The notes below the pieces were generated by a model that ran no database searches, was not told the origin of the DNA, and worked only from the letters and a program-made list of their open reading frames with translations. Positions 1 to 7,824 of a stretch of DNA of 46,128 bases are shown here, in pieces. Source of the DNA: Spirulinaceae cyanobacterium SM2_1_0 (GTDB lineage: Bacteria > Cyanobacteriota > Cyanobacteriia > Cyanobacteriales > Spirulinaceae); NCBI GenBank assembly GCA_012031265.1, contig JAAUTY010000035.1:1-46128 (forward strand), written 5' to 3'. The position numbers were made by a program, and so were the translations under genes. Numbering within the stretch: position 1 is the stretch's first letter; every line of letters begins with the position of its first letter.

Positions 1-109
1 CTTGGTGTCCCTGGCGATTTTTCGAGCTTGAGCCGATGCTGAACAGAGCGGCGAGCTAGACTCTTCACGGTGTAGACACCCAGGGATTGACGCTCTACCG
101 CTCCTGATT

Positions 110-385
110 TCAACATACAAGGGATTTGGGGTGAGGGTTTCCAAACTGGGATGCTCCCATGCTGTCCGTACCTTGGGCTTGGGGGAGAAACTGCTTGATG
201 ACGCAGGGCGGTTTCGAGGGCTTGTCCTCGTCTACCGCCAGAAACGTGCGCCCGAAACTACCTTGGCCGAGAACCCGCTTCGCCCAGTAGCGCTCCCTGA
301 TCAGCAGCTTGTCGCCGCATTGTTGGCAAAACTGGGACTCGTCAGGATTGGGAGCGAGACAGTCAGGGTTGAGGCACTGGCGCAT
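110..385 (-). pseudogene. N-terminal fragment of a zinc-ribbon serine/threonine protein kinase
   Basis: The 91-residue reading frame has the start of a cyanobacterial Hanks-type kinase. A four-cysteine ribbon (CLNPDC then CQQC, residues 4-23) is followed by a glycine-rich ATP loop (GQGSFGRT, about residue 40) and the VIK strand with the ATP-anchoring lysine. Homology stops soon after QAQGTD. The last 15 or so residues do not resemble a kinase, and the HRD and DFG motifs are absent. At the break the DNA has a small palindrome (TGGGA-GCA-TCCCA), as at a mobile-element edge. The same N-terminal architecture occurs intact in the kinase-WD40 gene at 43684-45498, so this is a paralogue fragment. 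A further frame runs open on the minus strand from about 114 to the left edge, but I do not recognise it. Truncation by insertion or rearrangement is inferred. The remainder of the kinase could lie outside the window. Confidence 0.7.
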
Positions 386-624
386 GGGTTTGCGGGGAAT
401 TCCTGTCTATCATCGTACTCAAGGTTGGGGCGATCGCTAGTATGCGGATGTTGAGAGTCTGGCTCTCTCTGGCTGCCGCGCTGTCACGATCCAGAGTTCC
501 TGCCTGTCTGTCATTTCCAGTTCCAAGTCGGTCAATATTGTCTCTGATTGAGATTGGGTCTGCCACGGGTCGCGCTGGCTCATTCTCAGGACTGGTAGGC
601 TCTAATTGAGCGATCCATATCTAG

Positions 625-861
625 GGCACAAACTTCGAGATTATTGGGGACATCAGCGACATTGAAGCGATCGCGACCGGCAACAGCATCCGCATCTTGC
701 CCTTGCTCCGCAAGCGCTACGGTCGCGGTCGCTGGCGCAAGCTCAAGGGCATAGCTCAGGTTCGCCTTGTGGATGGCGAGATCCGCCTCGCCGAAATTCA
801 CTGGTTTGAAGCGCATGGGGTTGAGAAGCGTAAACTAAGGATTAAGCGCTTTCTCGATTAG
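625..861 (+). CDS. small basic conserved cyanobacterial protein, no standard start codon
   Basis: An open frame between the stop at 622-624 and the TAG at 859-861 encodes up to 78 residues. They look strongly protein-like: a central RYGRGRWRKLKG block, then AEIHWFEAHG and a basic tail ending IKRFLD. I recognise this as a small conserved hypothetical family of cyanobacteria with no assigned function. No ATG or GTG exists in frame, and the first TTG (697) would remove a third of the protein. Initiation must therefore use a rare codon such as ATT at 640 or 643, or the 5' end is damaged. It ends 2 bp before the next gene, so the two are probably co-transcribed. The basic protein plus downstream acidic partner resembles a toxin-antitoxin layout, but that is only an inference from size and order. 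Confidence 0.5.
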   Translation, partial: GTNFEIIGDISDIEAIATGNSIRILPLLRKRYGRGRWRKLKGIAQVRLVDGEIRLAEIHWFEAHGVEKRKLRIKRFLD

Positions 862-863
862 CT

Positions 864-1091
864 ATGGACGTGCCGACTGCCACTCAGTTCGCGATCTGCA
901 TTCGCAGTGATGATCCTGACCTGTTGACACCGCGCAAGATTTATCAAATCTTGCCCGATACCAGCGCGGCGCGCTCCAGCTACCTGCGCGTCGTTGATAA
1001 CGAGGGTGAAGATTACCTCTATCCCAGCCAATGCTTCATCCGCGTCGAATTTGCCCCAGACATTGAGCGTGTTCTGCTGCAAGTCCCCTAG
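864..1091 (+). CDS. small conserved cyanobacterial protein (GEDYLYP family), copy 1
   Basis: This 75-residue protein starts at an ATG 2 bp after the preceding small basic gene. It carries the pattern FAICI, RKIYQILPD and GEDYLYP seen again in the paralogue at 1376-1597. The family is common in cyanobacteria as a hypothetical protein, and no function is known to me. It is soluble and acidic, with no signal or membrane segment. The close coupling to the basic protein suggests a two-gene unit. A third small gene runs towards it from the other strand and, once its frame is restored, ends 8 bp away. Confidence 0.7.
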   Translation: MDVPTATQFAICIRSDDPDLLTPRKIYQILPDTSAARSSYLRVVDNEGEDYLYPSQCFIRVEFAPDIERVLLQVP

Positions 1092-1098
1092 CTTCCGC

Positions 1099-1328
1099 TT
1101 AGCGAGCCGCCAGCAGCATGTTCGCCTGCGTAACAAGCGATCAAGGTCGCCAATCGCTACCAACTCGCTCGCTTCCTCAGCATCGAGTCGATCCGCCTTC
1201 TTCTTATTGAGTAACGTTTCCAAACGCTCCTGAAGTGACTCGCTGAACTTGAACAAACTCCAGTCGCCCACCGGCTCGAGCCGGATTTCGTGGATGAGTG
1301 CCGAAGGTCTCGTTACTGCTGTTGTCAT
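1099..1328 (-). pseudogene. small conserved cyanobacterial protein, frameshifted near its C-terminus
   Basis: The frame starts at an ATG (1328-1326, reading MTTAVTRPSALIHEI) and has the conserved core EPVGDWSLFKF followed by a helical LDAEEASELVAIGDLDR stretch. I recognise it as a small conserved cyanobacterial family of about 75 residues, function unknown. After the LDR the frame runs on for about 90 residues antisense to the 864-1091 gene. One extra C at about 1137 (CGC-TTG read as CGC-CTT-G) would instead give the ending LVTQANMLLAAR and a stop at 1099-1101. That leaves a tidy convergent pair with the 864-1091 gene, which is why I place the end there. The cause may be a base-call error or a real frameshift. 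Confidence 0.6.
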
Positions 1329-1375
1329 CACTCGTTGGAGTTTTGGGTGAGACACCTGTTCATTGATTAAGTGAG

Positions 1376-1597
1376 ATGGAATTCGCTGTTTGTATCGAGA
1401 ATACCAACTATCCAACTGCCCTAGAAATCCGCAAACTCTATCAAGTTTTGCCCGATCCTGCTGCCGATCGCCATCAGCTCATTCGCATCATCGACGAATC
1501 CGGCGAAGACTACTTGTATCCCCGTCGCTATTTCCTGCCAATTCCCCTCTCTGATACCCTCAAACAAGCCTTAAGCGCTGCGTCATTCACTGTATGA
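1376..1597 (+). CDS. small conserved cyanobacterial protein (GEDYLYP family), copy 2
   Basis: This 73-residue protein is a clear paralogue of the one at 864-1091. The shared blocks are FAVCI, RKLYQVLPD, a basic position, IDESGEDYLYP and a hydrophobic C-terminal helix. It starts at the ATG in GTGAGATGG. Unlike copy 1, it has no basic partner gene immediately upstream. The neighbour is the divergent frameshifted small gene, 47 bp away. The duplication suggests the cluster has rearranged. Function unknown. Confidence 0.7.
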   Translation: MEFAVCIENTNYPTALEIRKLYQVLPDPAADRHQLIRIIDESGEDYLYPRRYFLPIPLSDTLKQALSAASFTV

Positions 1598-1644
1598 AGC
1601 GTGTTGCGGCGATTGGTCGTGTGCAATTCTAGCGTCGTGCTGAC

Positions 1645-3639
1645 CTACTTGATGCTGGCGATCGCGTCCTGAGTCATGGCCGCGATCGCCCGATCCGTTG
1701 CCTTCGGCAAGTGATAGTAATTACCCCCCGCCTGCTGCGCCAGCTCTTTCGCAAAACCCGTCGAGACGAACTTGTTTTCGGTATCAATCATTAGCAACTT
1801 GAAGCCCGTGGCGCGGATGCGACCGGCGATGTCTAACAACTCACCCTTGATGTCCGGTTTTTGACCCTCGAGTGGTGGTTCACCGAGCGATCGCGCCAAC
1901 GGAATATTGCCGCGCCCATCGGTAATCGCCACCAAGACCACCTGCCCGACATCGCCCGAAAGCTGAGCATTGCTGCCGACCCGTACTGCCTGGGTGAGGC
2001 CGTGGGCGAGGGGCGAGCCGCCGCCGCAGGGAAGTTTTTCGAGGCGCGATCGCGCCAGCGTGATCGAGCGCGTCGGCGGGAGTAAAACCTCCGCCTGCTC
2101 ACCCCGGAAGGGAATCAGCGCCACCTGGTCGCGATTTTCATAGGCCTCGGTCAGCAGCCGCAGCACCGCCCCTTTTGCCGACTGCATCCGGTTCAGCGCC
2201 ATCGACCCCGAAGCATCGACGATAAAAACGATCAGCGCCCCCGCCTTGCGCGCCAAGCGCTTCGACCGCAAGTCACTCTGCTCAACGATCACCTGCCGCT
2301 CCGGCTGGCGCTGGCGGCGCGCCTTTTGATAGGGTGCTGCGGCTCGTAGCGTCGCATCCACCGCCACCCGCTGGACGCGGCCGCGTGGCAGCATCGGCTT
2401 GATGTAGCGGCCGCGATCGTCGGAAAAGATCAGATTACGCGCGCCTGTAGTACCCTGCCGCTGTGCCATCTGGGCAAAGTAGAGCACGCTGGGGTCGAGG
2501 ATCACCCCTTCCGAGTCGAAGACAAATTCTTCTGGGATGCTTTCCGGCTCCTCCTGGGGTTCCTCTGGCTCGTCCTCGTCCTCCTCGTCCGGCTCGTCGG
2601 GTTCGTCGTCGGACTGTTCGGGGGGCGGCGGCGGTGGCGGTGACGGCGGTTCTTCGTCCGGGGGCGGAATCTGAGTGGAACGTGGCACGATCGCAAACTC
2701 CACCGCCCGACGCAGATCATCGGCGAGGATTGCTTCCCGACCTTCTAGCGCCGCTGCCGCTTTCGCGACCCGCACGGCGAACAGCTCCGCCCGATGCCCC
2801 TGTACGCCGCCCCGCAGCGCCTCTTCGACCAGATATTGCACCTGGTCGGGGCTGATCTGCACCTCCTTCAGCCACTCCCGCGCCAGGATGATGTCAGTTT
2901 TCAGCGTCTCCAGTTCCTCGCTGTATTGGGCGATAAATTGGCTCGGCGCGCTGGCATATTCCACCACCCGCTCTACTGCTGCCACACGTTCGTCGAGGGC
3001 TAGCACGCCATCGGCAGAGAGCAAGATCGCAATGCGGTCGAGGAGATGCTGACGCAACGGCCCTTCGTCGGGGTTGTAGGTGGCGATCAGCACCGGCCGG
3101 CAGGGATGGGCGAGGCTCAGGCCTTCGCGCTCGACGATATTGATGCCATCGGTGAGCACGCTCAGCAGTTGGTTGGCGATCTGGTCGTCAAGCAGATTAA
3201 TTTCATCGATGTAGAGGATGCCGCGATGGGCACGCGCCAGCAGGCCGGGTTGAAAGACGGGTTCGCCCTGCTGTACCGATTGCTCGACATCCACCGAACC
3301 GAGTAGGCGATCTTCGGTGACTCCGAGCGGAACTTGCACAAAGGGGGCAGGAATAATCGCCGTCGTCTCGCGATCCAGTTCCCCCAGCAGGTGTGGAAAA
3401 GTCGCAGCCTCGGCGGGAGCGAGGTTGTAAGCTGAGCCTTGAATGATCTCGATTGGCGGCAGCAGGGTGTGCAGGGCGCGCGCCATCACCGATTTCGCCG
3501 TGCCGCGTCGTCCGGCGATCGCCACGCCCCCCAGTCCCGGATCGATCGCCGCCAGCAGCAGCGATAACTTGATGGCGGCTTGACCGACGACCGCTGTGAG
3601 CGGAAAGCTGGGAACAGCGGGGAGCAGAGTGTTTGACAT
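1645..3639 (-). CDS. chlD: magnesium chelatase subunit D
   Basis: This 664-residue subunit works with ChlI and ChlH to insert Mg2+ into protoporphyrin IX, the first committed step of chlorophyll synthesis. The N-terminal AAA+ domain has a P-loop-like GRRGTAKS (residues 43-50) and a Walker B strand [11 protein letters not shown] (from about 140). A proline- and acid-rich linker follows at roughly residues 345-395 (a run of seven prolines, then Asp/Glu). The C-terminal von Willebrand A domain carries the MIDAS motif DASGSMA near residue 470 and a later ITDGRGN loop. Length and order match cyanobacterial ChlD. The start is the ATG with MSNTLLP at 3639. The gene stands alone, with no other chelatase subunit in the window. 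Confidence 0.96.
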   Translation of the reverse strand: MSNTLLPAVPSFPLTAVVGQAAIKLSLLLAAIDPGLGGVAIAGRRGTAKSVMARALHTLLPPIEIIQGSAYNLAPAEAATFPHLLGELDRETTAIIPAPFVQVPLGVTEDRLLGSVDVEQSVQQGEPVFQPGLLARAHRGILYIDEINLLDDQIANQLLSVLTDGINIVEREGLSLAHPCRPVLIATYNPDEGPLRQHLLDRIAILLSADGVLALDERVAAVERVVEYASAPSQFIAQYSEELETLKTDIILAREWLKEVQISPDQVQYLVEEALRGGVQGHRAELFAVRVAKAAAALEGREAILADDLRRAVEFAIVPRSTQIPPPDEEPPSPPPPPPPEQSDDEPDEPDEEDEDEPEEPQEEPESIPEEFVFDSEGVILDPSVLYFAQMAQRQGTTGARNLIFSDDRGRYIKPMLPRGRVQRVAVDATLRAAAPYQKARRQRQPERQVIVEQSDLRSKRLARKAGALIVFIVDASGSMALNRMQSAKGAVLRLLTEAYENRDQVALIPFRGEQAEVLLPPTRSITLARSRLEKLPCGGGSPLAHGLTQAVRVGSNAQLSGDVGQVVLVAITDGRGNIPLARSLGEPPLEGQKPDIKGELLDIAGRIRATGFKLLMIDTENKFVSTGFAKELAQQAGGNYYHLPKATDRAIAAMTQDAIASIK

Positions 3640-3985
3640 AAGTCACCTGAGCGCCACGGATGGCGAGCCTGAAATCCCTCTACCGGCGGCGACGAACTAG
3701 TACCGCTACGCGGAGTTTTGAGTTCTAAATTTTGAGTTCTGAGTGCCTGCAATACGGGAAGCCTGGGGATTTTGAATAGGCATCTCATTTCCGCCCTCTT
3801 GTACCAGGGCGGTGCCGCCGGTTGCCTGTATTGCCAGAGCCACCGCAATTTTCTACTTTAGCAAGCTTTCCCAGCCAAGATGGGCCGGGTTCTTGCAACT
3901 CTTGCGGCAAGCTCGCAGTTCGTTGAACGAACCGGGCTAGTATGGATGGTTAGTACCTGTGCGATTGTTCGCTGACCAACCCGCT
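3640..3985. other. intergenic region between chlD and the STAS gene
   Basis: These 346 bases separate two divergent genes and should hold both promoters. I see no convincing -35/-10 pair. They contain one copy of a dispersed repeat (3697-3746), listed separately. A GTG at 3959 could extend the downstream STAS gene by nine residues, but those residues are not family-like. Confidence 0.5.
3697..3746 (+). repeat. dispersed repeat: CTAGTACCGCTACGCGGA plus TTTTGAGTTCT units
   Basis: CTAGTACCGCTACGCGGA is followed by iterated TTTTGAGT/TTCTGAGT units. An inverted copy with the same order lies at 9293-9333. Related A/T units make the hairpin at 43061-43100, and a diverged head (TAGTACCGCGATGCGGA) overlaps the stop codon at 38478-38494. 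All copies are intergenic. Confidence 0.7.
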
Positions 3986-4327
3986 ATGGAGATCCAGATC
4001 GCCACGCGCGCCGACATTCGCATTGCTGCCTTGCGAGGCGATGTCAACGCTACAACGGCCGCTGAGATCCAGCGGCGGATGCTGCCTTTTGCGACGACGG
4101 GTGAAAAAATTTTGCTGGATTTCAGCCAAGTGACCTATATGTCCAGTGCCGGACTGCGAATGCTGCTGTCCCTGTATCGCCAAGCGGCTGCTAAGCAGGG
4201 TCGGTTGGTCATCGTCGGGTTGTCCGACAATATCCGCGATACGATGTCGGTGACCGGGCTGTTGAACTATTTCACGACTTGCGAAAATCTGGATGCTGGC
4301 TTAGCCATTCTGGGTTGGTCGGTCTGA
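3986..4327 (+). CDS. STAS-domain anti-sigma factor antagonist (RsbV/SpoIIAA type)
   Basis: This is a single STAS domain of 113 residues when started at the ATG at 3986 (MEIQIATRAD), which fits the family better than the upstream GTG. The motif VTYMSSAGLRMLL contains the conserved serine that an RsbW-type kinase phosphorylates and a PP2C phosphatase dephosphorylates. In its unphosphorylated form such a protein sequesters the kinase. It lies 36 bp upstream of the PP2C gene. The matching kinase is at 7825-8253, beyond the restriction-modification insert. The order STAS, PP2C, kinase is that of the icfG cluster of Synechocystis, linked there to carbon-source control. The same role here is inferred. 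Confidence 0.88.
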   Translation: MEIQIATRADIRIAALRGDVNATTAAEIQRRMLPFATTGEKILLDFSQVTYMSSAGLRMLLSLYRQAAAKQGRLVIVGLSDNIRDTMSVTGLLNYFTTCENLDAGLAILGWSV

Positions 4328-4363
4328 CGCGCTGGTTCGCCCTTGCTTGGACCTTTCTGCCCT

Positions 4364-5799
4364 ATGTGCGAAGCCCGCACCAATTCTGAGTCTTTCCCTG
4401 AATCTGAGCGTCCGCTTGCCGACCCTACCGAGGAGATTCTACGCCTGCGGGCTGAAGTCGCTGGCCTGCGTCGCGAGCAGCAAGCGCTCGCCGCGCAGCA
4501 GACGCTCTTGGCGGAGTTTGTTACCATTGCGCGATCGCAACCCGGCAATCGGGCGATCGAGGATTTTTGCGTCGGGTTCTGGATCGGGTGGCGGCGATCG
4601 CCCATGCCGACAAAGGCAGCATCTTTCTCCTCGACATCCACGGTCACATCGAGGCCGCGATTTTGACGCGCCAAGACGCCGACCCTCTCAGCCACGCCCA
4701 TCTGCTCGATACGGTGCTCGATCGCGGTCTCGCCGGTTGGGTGCGCCAACACCGCCAGGTCGGCTGGATTCGCGACACGGCCGATGATCCCCGCTGGCTC
4801 CACCTCCCGGATCAACCCTACGTGGCACGGTCAGCCCTGTCAGTTCCCATCCTGCACGGCGATAATTTGCTCGGTCTGCTCACCCTGCTGCACTCGCAGC
4901 CCGACTGGTTCGAGGCCGCGACGATTCCGGCCCTGGAGGCGACGGCGAATCACATCGGCCTCGTCCTGGACAACGCCCGCCTCTACTCGACTCTGGAGAG
5001 ATATTCGCGCGCCCTCGACAATGAGCTGGCGAAAGGCCGCCGGATGCAGGTTAATTTTCTCCCCAGCCAGCTCCCCGCGGCACCGGGCTGGGATATTGCC
5101 GTGCAGTTTCAGCCCGCGCGTGAGTTGTCGGGGGACTTTTATGACCTGTTCGCGCTGCCGGGCGATCGCCTGGGGATTGCGATCGCCGATGTTTGTGACA
5201 AAGGAGCCGGGGCGGCACTTTTTATGGGCCTATTCCGCAGCCTGATCCGCATTTTCTCGGGTCAAACCGCCTTAGCCGGTCTCACCCTCAATTCTCCGAC
5301 GGCCAACGCTCCCACCACCGACTCGCCGCTCGAGGCCGTCCGGCTCACCAACGATTACGTGGCACGCAACCACGGGGACCTGGTGATGTTCGCGACGCTC
5401 TTTTTTGGCGTGCTCGACCCGGCAACCGGCAAACTAGCCTACGTGAGCGGCGGGCATGAACCCGTGCTCATCCTCAGCCCCACGGGCAAGATCCGCGCCG
5501 AGCTGTCCTCAACTGGGCCGATCGTTGGGGCGCTACCCGAGGCGGAGTTTGACATCGGCCGGGCGACACTTGCCCCCGGCGAAACGCTGTTTGGCTACAC
5601 CGACGGCGTCCCAGAAGCGCGCGCGCCCGATGGACAGTTCCTTGGTCGCGAGGTGTTGCTCAATATCCTCGCCGGTCGCATCGGCACCGCCAGCGAATTG
5701 CTCGCCCGGGTGGCTGCGCGCACGATCGCCCACGCAGGCGGTCGCGCCCAATCCGATGACATCACGCTGGTGGCGCTGCGGCGGCTGCCCTCGCCCTAA
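4364..5799 (+). CDS. GAF-PP2C (RsbU/IcfG-type) phosphatase, apparent frameshift near 4566
   Basis: The N-terminal part (from the ATG at 4364, MCEARTNSE) is a coiled coil with ILRLRAEVAGLRREQQ. It then leads toward a GAF domain but leaves frame at GAGGATTTTTGCG. The GAF domain and everything after it (LRRVLDRVAAIAHADKG onward) is in the next frame, open only from a TTG at 4567. A sixth T at 4564-4568 joins the halves into one protein of about 478 residues. The C-terminal SpoIIE/PP2C domain has its metal-binding acids: ELSGDFYD, IADVCDKGAG, VSGGHEP, GYTDGVPEA and SDDITLV. It should dephosphorylate the STAS partner encoded upstream. If the frameshift is real, a GAF-PP2C protein could still be made from the TTG. 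Confidence 0.8.
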
Positions 5800-5872
5800 A
5801 AGCGCTCACAATTAGAAGGCAATGAATAACAGACCAATTTCTGCTTGGACGGACATATGTGGTTATGCCGCA

Positions 5873-6919
5873 TCAGTTACAGTACGGAACTGCTTTGTCG
5901 AAAAGTCTGAGTTGGTTAACTTTAGGTGCAACATTAATGGAGCTACCGCAGATGATTTTCTGATACCAATCTTTCAACGCTTGTTCATGAATGTCTTCTT
6001 GCATAAACCTGAAAGAAGACGTGGCTAGATATTGAACATCTTTCTCAAAAGAAATCCAATAGCGATTTTCCTGCTCAGCAATAAATCCAGTCGTATTGGA
6101 TCCTGCAAATATATCAATGACGAGATCTCCAGGATCAGTAAGAAGGCGAATGAAGAACTCTGGTAACTTACCTGGAAATCGAGCTGGATGAGCCTTCATG
6201 CCAAGAGCCTTACAACCTCTGAGATACTGACTGTTGGACTCAGAGTTGGGAATTTGTAGTAAGTTGGAAGGAAGTGCCCCGCCATTATCTTTCCCAAACC
6301 CCTTGCTTATGTCATGTCCAGAAGGTCGCTTTTTGGGATCATAAAACTTATCAGGATCTGCTAGTAGTTTTTTCATTCTCGGACTATATTCAGTCAAGAC
6401 TTTCGTGATGTCTGACTTGGGAAATTCGGATTTGCCAAACCACCAGACGGTATTAACTGAATCTTTGGCCCTGATTTTTCTCTTGTTGACCCATTCAATA
6501 GGACTAGGGAGCTTAGAAGGATTAAACCAGTAAAAATCCTCTGCAAGGAAAAATCCTACTTCATCGCAAAAATGAATCGGTATTCTGAAATTATAGAGGC
6601 TTCTGACTGGCTTGCCTTTTTCATAAGCACCTCCCAAATCTAAAACGAAGCTGCCATCACCTTTCAATTTCTGATAAACTAGCCGTGCAAAATCGGCTAG
6701 CCAATTGATATATTCGCTCTGATTTTTATTTCCGTATTCCTTCTTCCTTTGGAGGGCAAATGGTGGGCTTGTTACAACTAAGTTAACACTCTCATCAGGC
6801 AATTTTCCCAGTAACTCTAAAGAGTCCCCACAAAATGCTGCGCCTTGACCCGTCGAATATACGGGTAGGCATTCGAGGATCTCAATATCTATGGGAAAAC
6901 CAGGATCTAGGCTGATCAA
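5873..6919 (-). CDS. PvuII-type site-specific DNA methyltransferase (cytosine-N4)
   Basis: This 348-residue beta-class methyltransferase has catalytic motif IV TSPPFALQRKKEYGN near residue 50 and the AdoMet motif DIFAGSNTTG near the C-terminus, i.e. order IV then I. Long stretches, including FWFNPSKLPSPIEWV-like and KAHPARFPGKLPEFFIR segments, match M.PvuII as I remember it. M.PvuII makes N4-methylcytosine in CAGCTG. The start is a TTG at 6919; a TAA two codons upstream excludes extension, and no early internal ATG exists. The gene is divergent from the controller and endonuclease genes, exactly as in the PvuII system of Proteus. The region is visibly AT-rich and lacks HIP1 sites, unlike both flanks, so lateral acquisition is likely. 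Confidence 0.93.
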   Translation of the reverse strand: MISLDPGFPIDIEILECLPVYSTGQGAAFCGDSLELLGKLPDESVNLVVTSPPFALQRKKEYGNKNQSEYINWLADFARLVYQKLKGDGSFVLDLGGAYEKGKPVRSLYNFRIPIHFCDEVGFFLAEDFYWFNPSKLPSPIEWVNKRKIRAKDSVNTVWWFGKSEFPKSDITKVLTEYSPRMKKLLADPDKFYDPKKRPSGHDISKGFGKDNGGALPSNLLQIPNSESNSQYLRGCKALGMKAHPARFPGKLPEFFIRLLTDPGDLVIDIFAGSNTTGFIAEQENRYWISFEKDVQYLATSSFRFMQEDIHEQALKDWYQKIICGSSINVAPKVNQLRLFDKAVPYCN

Positions 6920-6940
6920 TGCTTAATCCCCGATTTGCTA

Positions 6941-6992
6941 CTTATAGTCTGTAGACTCATGGTAATCATTATCTCAAAAATGTACGCTATGT
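6941..6992 (+). promoter_or_regulatory. putative C-box operator and promoter of the PvuII-type controller
   Basis: In the 95-bp divergent gap, AGTCT-GT-AGACT (6946-6957) forms an inverted repeat inside CTTATAGTCTGTAGACTCAT. This is the type of sequence bound by PvuII-family C proteins. A weaker half (CATGGTAATCATTA) follows, and a plausible -10 (CTATGT, 6987-6992) lies downstream. Autogenous activation of the controller and endonuclease is inferred by analogy with PvuII. Confidence 0.6.
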
Positions 6993-7014
6993 CAACCTCC
7001 TGTTTTGTGTATCT

Positions 7015-7263
7015 GTGCCAACTAATGCCAGGGAGCTATTTGCAAAAAGACTACGCCAGATCCGCCTATATAAGGGACTATCGCAGGAAGCCCTTGCTGA
7101 TCTAGCCGGTTTACATAGAACATATGTAGGATCGGTTGAGCGCGGTGAACGCAACGTGTCAATTGATAACATGGAACGACTTGCAAAAGCCTTAGAGGTT
7201 GACATCTCCGAACTTCTAAGAGAGTCGAAGTATGAATTTCCACCCGGACAAGAAAGTTCTTGA
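7015..7263 (+). CDS. restriction-modification controller protein (C.PvuII-like, HTH Xre family)
   Basis: This 82-residue helix-turn-helix protein carries the signature [20 protein letters not shown] followed by [21 protein letters not shown], typical of C proteins. Such dimers bind C-boxes, first activating and later limiting their own gene and the endonuclease gene. This delays restriction until the host DNA is methylated. The start is a GTG at 7015, the first in-frame start codon; the next Met is well inside the HTH. The 3' end overlaps the endonuclease start by 32 bp, as in PvuII. Translational coupling is likely. Confidence 0.92.
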   Translation: MPTNARELFAKRLRQIRLYKGLSQEALADLAGLHRTYVGSVERGERNVSIDNMERLAKALEVDISELLRESKYEFPPGQESS

Positions 7264-7714
7264 TGAACTGTTTCCATACATCCAACGTTACCAAGAGCTG
7301 GCATCAAAGCATGGGATTGACGACATCTTCCAGGATAATGGTGGCAAACTTCTGCAAGTCCTTTTAATTACCGGTTTGGAAGTGCTGCCCGGGAGAGAGG
7401 GTAATGATGCAAAGGATTCTAACGGAAATGAATACGAGTTAAAATCCGTAAATATAAAATTGACAAAAAGTTTTTCTACACATCATCATATCAATCCAAG
7501 TATCATTGAAAAGTACAGACAGGTTGATTGGATATTTGCGATCTATAGTAGCATCAACTTATTGTCAATCTATCAGCTCACTCCAACAGACTTAGAGTTT
7601 TACTATGATAAATGGGAGAGGCAATGGACTGACTCAGGGGGAAAAGATATCAATAATCCGAAAATACCCCTAACTTATGTTAGAAAATACGGGTCGCTAA
7701 TCTATGAGACTTGA
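7232..7714 (+). CDS. PvuII-type restriction endonuclease (predicted CAGCTG)
   Basis: At 160 residues this is almost the size of R.PvuII (157), and it lines up with it throughout as I recall that sequence, offset by one residue. Catalytic residues are present: D59 in PGREGND, then E69 and K71 in EYELKS (PvuII D58, E68, K70). The DNA-contact segment FQDNGGK has D35 (PvuII D34), and the triple histidine in STHHHINP (84-86) is kept. The C-terminal EFYYDKWER and DINNPKIP blocks are also there. The frame is intact with ATG start and no stops, so the enzyme should be functional. It is expected to cut CAGCTG bluntly. CAGCTG occurs in the window (for example 7785-7790, 34332-34337, 43798-43803), so protective methylation is needed. 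Confidence 0.95.
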   Translation: MNFHPDKKVLDELFPYIQRYQELASKHGIDDIFQDNGGKLLQVLLITGLEVLPGREGNDAKDSNGNEYELKSVNIKLTKSFSTHHHINPSIIEKYRQVDWIFAIYSSINLLSIYQLTPTDLEFYYDKWERQWTDSGGKDINNPKIPLTYVRKYGSLIYET

Positions 7715-7824
7715 TGGGGTCTTACCGTCTAACGTTGTGTTGGTGCAGACGGAATGATAGCGATCTCTAAATATTCGAGTGCGTCAGCTGCCGCACAGCG
7801 TCACCGTCGGCTGGAGGTGAAGGT

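Noticed and set aside
1-109. Open minus-strand frame running to the left edge
   Set aside because: It is too short and matches no family I know. It is noted with the kinase fragment but not called.
858-1415. Long minus-strand frame across the small-gene cluster
   Set aside because: Its last part is antisense to the 864-1091 gene and its first part precedes a better start. Only 1099-1328, with one base added, looks like a gene.
2463-2855. Proline- and arginine-rich frame opposite chlD
   Set aside because: It is a shadow of the chlD linker codons. The GC-rich bias produces it, and no motif is visible.
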